NCBI RefSeq assembly: GCF_036345915.1 | Contig: NZ_CP107785.1 | Location: 1,178,001-1,242,000 of the forward strand | DNA: 64,000 nt | Direction: 5' to 3' | Origin: Nocardia sp. NBC_00565 | Lineage (GTDB): Bacteria; Actinomycetota; Actinomycetes; Mycobacteriales; Mycobacteriaceae | Shown here: positions 59,937-64,000 of the stretch, in pieces | Layout of the letters: each line of letters begins with the position of its first letter | Numbering within the stretch: the stretch's first letter is position 1 | Program-made: the position numbers and the translations under genes | Notes under the pieces: generated by a model | The model's database searches: none | The model's input: the letters and a program-made list of their open reading frames with translations, nothing else | Told to the model about the DNA's origin: nothing

Positions 59937-62402
59937 TCAGGCCACGATCCCGCGGGTCCGCAGATCGGCGATTGTCACGGCGTCGTACCCGATCTCGGCG
60001 AGCAGGGTGTCGGTGTGTTCGCCGAGGAGGCAACCCCCGTCGGCCTTGGTGCGGGATCGCGAGAAGGTGGTGGCCGGGCTGAGTCTGCGGTGTACGTCGA
60101 ATGTCGGGTGCACTGCCGTCACGCTGTAGCCGGCTTCGAAGAACTCGTCCTCCTGCAGCGTCTTCTCCGCGACCTGCTCGGCCACTGCGACGCAGCCGAC
60201 ATCCGCCCCGCCGAGTTCCTTCTCCCACACAGCCTTCGGGCGAGAAGCGAAGACCACTGCCAGTTCCTCGGCGAGCGCGTCGTCGTTCTCGGTCCGGGCC
60301 TGCACCATCGCGAAGCGGGGGTCCTCGGCCAGTGGGAGATGCGGTTCGAGCGCGGCCGTCAGGGCCGGCCATTCGTGCTCGAGCGGGGCGGCCAGGAAGA
60401 TCCATCCGTCCTCGGCCTGGTAGAGCCGGTAGAGCGCACTGTAGCCATGCATGTCGCGGTCGGGGCGTAGTGGCTCGACCCGGCCCGGGTAGTCGACGTT
60501 GCGGTCCACCAGCGCGTGGGTTCCGGTGCCGATCATGGTGGTGGTCAGGGTGCCGAGCGGGTGGCCGCGGCGGCGGGCGAGCAGTCCGAGCAGCATCGCC
60601 GATGCCGCGCCGAGCGCTGCGATCCCGTCCGCCTGCACCGAGAGGTTGGCGGCGGCGGCGTACAGCCGGATCACCGCGGCCTTGACCTCGTCGAGGGTGC
60701 CGACCCTTGCTGTGGCGTCCGGTACGTCGGTCAGTCCGAGGCCGGTCGCCGCGCCGATGGAGGGGGCGTAGGCGGGTTTGGCGCCGTACGGTCCGTCGAC
60801 CCCGTATCCCGGTGCGCACAGGTAGATCAGTCCGGGGTTGAGCGCGGTCAGGGTGGCGGCGTCGACTCCGGCTCGCTCGGCCGCGCACGCACGGTAAGTC
60901 TGCAGCACCACATCGGACCGCTCGGCGAGCCGGTGCACGATCGCCAACCCCTCGGGCGAATGCATGTCGAGGGCAATGGATTCCTTGCCCTGCATCACCT
61001 TTGCGCCGCCCGCTTCCGGGAACGGCACCAGGCCGCGAATGGTGTCGCCCGCGAGAGGCTCCACCTTGAGCACCCGAGCGCCGAGATCAGCGAGCAGCGT
61101 GGCTGCATAGGGACCGGCGAACATGGAGCCGAGCTCGAGAACGGTGATGCCCGCGAGGGGTAGTTCGGCGCGAGCATCACCGGAAGTTGTTGGTGCGACG
61201 GGAGATCGGTCCGCTCGCCGTCGCAGCGCCTCGGTATCGGCCCCCGGCCGCGGTGCCAGCCGCGGTGGCGCCATCGCGGCGCCGTTCACGTGGATCAGTG
61301 TGGACGGCTGGGTCACCTCGCCGAGATCGGGATCGGTGATCGTCACGACCCGTCCGTCGTGCACCAATTGCGGGTGACGCAGCGCGTCGGCCGGGGTGCG
61401 GAAGACCTCCGCGCTGAGGTCGGGGTTGGTGTCGAAGACGTGCTGCCACTCGGCGAGGGTGCGGGCGGATGCTCGCTCGAGCATGATCTCCCACAGTTCT
61501 ATGCGCAGGGCGACGTCCTCGAGTTGCGGAACACCGGCCCATTTCGGATCGGTGAACATCCAGGTGAGGTCGAGTTCCTTCATCAGTGCCAGGAACAGGC
61601 GGGGCTCGGTCTGCGCGAACTGGATGAAGTGGCCGTCCTTGGTGGGCGCGACGAGCAGCGGGTAGATCAGGTGCCCGTTGGGGTTGCCCTCGTCGTCGAA
61701 CGCGGATACCGGGACGAATGCGTCGGGCCACCGGTTCACCACGAGCTCCGAGAACCACTGCCAGGTGTCCATCGTGGCGATTCCGCGGACCAGGTCGGCC
61801 TCGACGTGCTGTCCGGTCCCGCTGTCCTCGCGCTCGAGCAATGCGGCCAGGATGCCGTGCAGCGCAGTCTGCGAGGCACCCCAGGACGCGAACGGTGTGG
61901 GCACGAACGACGGACCGGGGCGGGTCGTGGTCTGGCGTTTGCCGTACATGATGCCGAGCTTCGCCATCACCAGGGCCTCGTAACCTTTGAGGTCTTTGAA
62001 AGGCCCGGTCGAACCCCACCCGGTGATGGCTGCGCTGACCAGCCGGGGATTGAGCTCATGCAGTGCGGCGGGGTCGAGACCGAGCCGGGCGGCGGACGCG
62101 GGACGCATGGTGGTGACCAGCACGTCGGCCGTTCGCAGGAGTCCGCGCAGGGTCTCGGCGTCCGCGTTCTCGTGCAGGTCGAGGGTGATGCTCTTCTTAC
62201 CGCGACCGAGGGCGGGCCACCCCGACAGCGCCCGCAGCCGACTGCCGGAGCGGGGTTCGACGAAGATCACTTCTGCTCCGGCATCGGCCAGGAACATGGT
62301 GGCCTGTGCTCCGGGCAGGGTGGTCGACAGGTCGATCACCGTCAGGTGGTCGAGTGGTCCGGCGTTGGCGGGAGTGTCGTTGCGGGGTGGGTCAACAGTC
62401 AC
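59937..62402 (-). CDS. Double-domain family III CoA transferase (CaiB/BaiF)
   Basis: An 821-residue tandem of two transferase domains. Domain 1 (~15-385): LDHLTVIDLSTTLPGAQATM, FLADAGAEVIFVEPRSGSRL, LLRTADVLVTTMRPASAARL. Domain 2 (~415-815): LAGITVLELGSMFAGPYAAT, LLADLGARVLKVEPLAGDTI, DGWIFLAAPLEHEWPALTAA. Family members usually work as interlocked dimers; here two halves are on one chain. By eye neither half has Asp where formyl-CoA transferase carries its catalytic aspartate (domain 1 FASWGASQTALHGILAAL; domain 2 AALGAASAMLLGLLAR). It would load CoA onto a carboxylic acid or transfer it between intermediates. Confidence 0.9.
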   Translation of the reverse strand: MTVDPPRNDTPANAGPLDHLTVIDLSTTLPGAQATMFLADAGAEVIFVEPRSGSRLRALSGWPALGRGKKSITLDLHENADAETLRGLLRTADVLVTTMRPASAARLGLDPAALHELNPRLVSAAITGWGSTGPFKDLKGYEALVMAKLGIMYGKRQTTTRPGPSFVPTPFASWGASQTALHGILAALLEREDSGTGQHVEADLVRGIATMDTWQWFSELVVNRWPDAFVPVSAFDDEGNPNGHLIYPLLVAPTKDGHFIQFAQTEPRLFLALMKELDLTWMFTDPKWAGVPQLEDVALRIELWEIMLERASARTLAEWQHVFDTNPDLSAEVFRTPADALRHPQLVHDGRVVTITDPDLGEVTQPSTLIHVNGAAMAPPRLAPRPGADTEALRRRADRSPVAPTTSGDARAELPLAGITVLELGSMFAGPYAATLLADLGARVLKVEPLAGDTIRGLVPFPEAGGAKVMQGKESIALDMHSPEGLAIVHRLAERSDVVLQTYRACAAERAGVDAATLTALNPGLIYLCAPGYGVDGPYGAKPAYAPSIGAATGLGLTDVPDATARVGTLDEVKAAVIRLYAAAANLSVQADGIAALGAASAMLLGLLARRRGHPLGTLTTTMIGTGTHALVDRNVDYPGRVEPLRPDRDMHGYSALYRLYQAEDGWIFLAAPLEHEWPALTAALEPHLPLAEDPRFAMVQARTENDDALAEELAVVFASRPKAVWEKELGGADVGCVAVAEQVAEKTLQEDEFFEAGYSVTAVHPTFDVHRRLSPATTFSRSRTKADGGCLLGEHTDTLLAEIGYDAVTIADLRTRGIVA

Positions 62403-62593
62403 TGGTGATCCTCCGGATCAGGGTGAGTTTCCGATCGGGCGCAGGGGGATGTGGTGTGAGCCCGAGCACTACGCCGGTGGGGTGTGATCTGAATCTCAGG
62501 TTATCGCTAGCTTACATAGTTCACAAGGTTTAAATTCTGACCAGCAAGGCTGTGTAGATATCGGCCGATCCCTGGCAACGGGTGATCCGATAG

Positions 62594-62606
62594 ATTACTT
62601 TGTAAT
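62594..62606. promoter_or_regulatory. Palindrome upstream of the thiolase gene
   Basis: ATTAC-TTT-GTAAT, perfect 5-base arms, 111 bases before the start at 62717. It shares its core with the tesB palindrome at 52056, so one regulator may serve both. Confidence 0.55.
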
Positions 62607-62716
62607 ACAGGTGACCCAATGGCTCCGCACGCGTGTGACGCCGAGGCCTTCGGCGTGTGGTGCACGTGCCGCGCCTGAGGTTCGGCGGTTGGCGGCAACC
62701 AGAATGGAGTGTTGAT

Positions 62717-63910
62717 GTGTCCAACGGTTTGAGGGATGTCGCGATAGTCGGCGTGGGGGCGACCCCGTACTACAAGCGCGGGGGGTCCGCGCCGCAGACG
62801 AATCTGGAGTTGGCGGGCAAGGCGATCCTGGCGGCCTGCGAGGATGCCGGCATCTCGGTCAAGGAGATCGACGGTTTCGCCTATTACTCCGGCGCCGGCG
62901 CTGGGTACGGCGACAAGATGGACACCGCCGATTTCATGGAGACTCTGGGCATCCCCGAGGTCACCTTCACCGCCTCGCTGACTTCTGGTGGTGGCGGCGC
63001 GGCCGGTTCGATCGGACTCGCTCGCGCGGCGATCGTCGCCGGTGACGCCACCACGGTGGTCACCGTGATGACGCTGCAGCAGCACAAGCAGCGCCTGGGC
63101 TCGGTCTTCGCGGCCAGCGCCCCGGATCCGATCAACTCCTTCCTGCAACCGTCGGGTCTGTCCGGTCCGGGCCATTTGATGTCGGTCCTGGCGCGGCGGC
63201 ACATGCATCTGTACGGCACGCGGCGCGACGCGTTCGCGGAGATCGCGATCTCGACGCGGGAGAATGCGCTCAACCGGCCCAAGGCAATTCAGAAGAAGCC
63301 GCTGACCAAGGAGGAGTACTTCAACGGCCGTATAATCGCGGATCCGCTGTGCCTCTACGACTTCTGTCTCGAGACCGAGGGGGCGGTCGCGGTGATCACC
63401 ACCAGCGCCGAGCGGGCCAAGGACCTGCGGCAGAAGCCGGTGCCGGTCGTCGCGGTCGCGCACGGCGGTCGTCGCGAGTGGGGCCGCGCCTTCGCCTGGT
63501 ACGGAATGCCGGACGAGTACTTCGCGTCCTCGGGTAACGCCCCGATCGCCAAGCGACTGTGGGACCAGTCGGGCTTGACGGCCCAGGACATCGATGTGGC
63601 ACTGCTCTACGACCACTTCACGCCGATGGTGCTGATGCAGCTCGAGGACTACGGATTCTGCGGTAAGGGTGAGGGCGGCGAGTTCGTGGAGAGCGGTGCC
63701 ATCCGGTACAAGGGCGGCTCGATCCCGGTCAACACTCACGGTGGTCAGCTGTCGGAGGCCTACATCATCGGTATGACCCACATCAAGGAGGCGGTGGAGC
63801 AGATGCGAGGCACTGCGATCAACCAAGTGGCCGATGCCGAATTCGCACTCGCCACAGGCGGACCCGCGTCCCTGCCGGTCTCCGGCCTGATCTTAGGGAG
63901 TGCGGCATGA
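62717..63910 (+). CDS. Thiolase-like lipid-transfer protein (Ltp type)
   Basis: A 397-residue thiolase-fold protein of the non-decarboxylating SCP-x/Ltp branch. It opens GLRDVAIVGVGATPYYKRGG, contains FTASLTSGGGGAAGSIGLAR near residue 93 (region of the nucleophile in true thiolases, here without an obvious Cys), YDHFTPMVLMQLEDYGFCGK near 303 and NTHGGQLSEAYIIGMTHIKE near 343 with the conserved His. Ltp2-type aldolases with a DUF35 partner cleave the steroid side chain retro-aldolically. The next gene is such a partner, with a 4-base overlap. GTG 62717 was chosen by GAATGGAG. Confidence 0.88.
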   Translation: MSNGLRDVAIVGVGATPYYKRGGSAPQTNLELAGKAILAACEDAGISVKEIDGFAYYSGAGAGYGDKMDTADFMETLGIPEVTFTASLTSGGGGAAGSIGLARAAIVAGDATTVVTVMTLQQHKQRLGSVFAASAPDPINSFLQPSGLSGPGHLMSVLARRHMHLYGTRRDAFAEIAISTRENALNRPKAIQKKPLTKEEYFNGRIIADPLCLYDFCLETEGAVAVITTSAERAKDLRQKPVPVVAVAHGGRREWGRAFAWYGMPDEYFASSGNAPIAKRLWDQSGLTAQDIDVALLYDHFTPMVLMQLEDYGFCGKGEGGEFVESGAIRYKGGSIPVNTHGGQLSEAYIIGMTHIKEAVEQMRGTAINQVADAEFALATGGPASLPVSGLILGSAA

Positions 63911-64000
63911 GCGACGTACGTGCGACCACCTTGCCGGCCGATGCGGTCCACATCACCACCAACAGCGACACCGAGCCGTTCTGGCAGTACGCCAAAGAGG
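63907..64000 (+). CDS. DUF35/OB-fold zinc-ribbon protein, N-terminal part only
   Basis: ATG 63907 overlaps the thiolase stop (ATGA) and the frame stays open to the window edge: MSDVRATTLPADAVHITTNS, DTEPFWQYAKE. The EPFWxxAKE pattern is the usual start of DUF35 proteins, whose zinc ribbon follows beyond the window. These proteins form complexes with Ltp-type thiolase-fold aldolases or with MaoC-type hydratases in steroid side-chain degradation. Confidence 0.8.
   Translation, partial: MSDVRATTLPADAVHITTNSDTEPFWQYAKE

Noticed and set aside
1..64000. Looked for CRISPR arrays, tRNA genes, prophage and toxin-antitoxin genes
   Set aside because: No regular repeat-spacer pattern, tRNA cloverleaf or phage structural gene was seen; only the TIGR02391 fragment hints at past mobile DNA.

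Overview
The window looks like a chromosomal segment of a high-GC actinobacterium of the Mycobacteriales, most likely Nocardiaceae (Nocardia or Rhodococcus type). Several proteins read as close relatives of Mycobacterium tuberculosis proteins: MscR, its metallo-hydrolase neighbour, CYP51, FprB, a split PntAa/PntAb/PntB, a FadE34-like double acyl-CoA dehydrogenase, YrbE/Mce proteins and an Ltp-type thiolase with a DUF35 partner. No rRNA, tRNA, CRISPR array or intact insertion sequence was seen. The content is dominated by oxidation of lipid, sterol or terpenoid-like acids: P450s, ferredoxins, acyl-CoA ligases, acyl-CoA dehydrogenases, SDRs, CoA transferases and an acid-type ABC importer.

Layout. 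1-3000: a broken CYP125-like P450, a SnoaL-like protein, then mscR and a metallo-hydrolase (mycothiol-dependent aldehyde or nitrosothiol detoxification). 2974-7514: a frameshifted HEAT-like gene, a small DUF1059-like gene, the pnt transhydrogenase operon and a gutted alpha/beta hydrolase. 7560-14735: a CYP51 locus with an extended SDR, fprB, ferredoxin (fused to an uncharacterised domain), cyp51 and two SDR remnants; four start regions here share a TGTCC/GGACA-type operator. 14735-27000: an acyl-CoA ligase-cupin fusion, quinone oxidoreductase, enoyl-CoA hydratase, two NTF2-like proteins (one with a Tat signal) and a branched-chain-type ABC importer in which two permeases and one ATPase are fused. 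27000-37000: minus-strand SDR, SnoaL-like protein, kinase-like protein plus acyl-CoA dehydrogenase pair, methylacyl-CoA racemase and two TetR regulators, then a P450 and SDR on the plus strand. 37440-40000: an esterase and a patch of gene fragments. 40018-46652: an XRE-TetR fusion regulator facing a second acyl-CoA dehydrogenase plus kinase-like pair, GntR and TetR regulators, and a ferredoxin-P450 pair. 47241-49610: yrbEA, yrbEB and a truncated mceA joined to an unrelated fragment. 49685-64000: DUF2889 protein, TesB thioesterase, FadE34-like dehydrogenase, SDR, ligase, MaoC-type hydratase, GntR regulator, double CoA transferase, thiolase and the start of a DUF35 protein, which together resemble a beta-oxidation set for a bulky acyl side chain.

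The most striking property is decay. At least fifteen genes are broken, many keeping both ends but missing the middle. The ligase-cupin gene and its AT-rich operator occur three times, once intact and twice decayed, and one decayed copy sits beside a decayed copy of the acyl-CoA dehydrogenase whose intact version (29925-31214) carries a related operator. This suggests one inducible acid-import and CoA-activation pathway that was duplicated and then pruned. All functional calls rest on reading the sequence and recalled family knowledge; no search was run.
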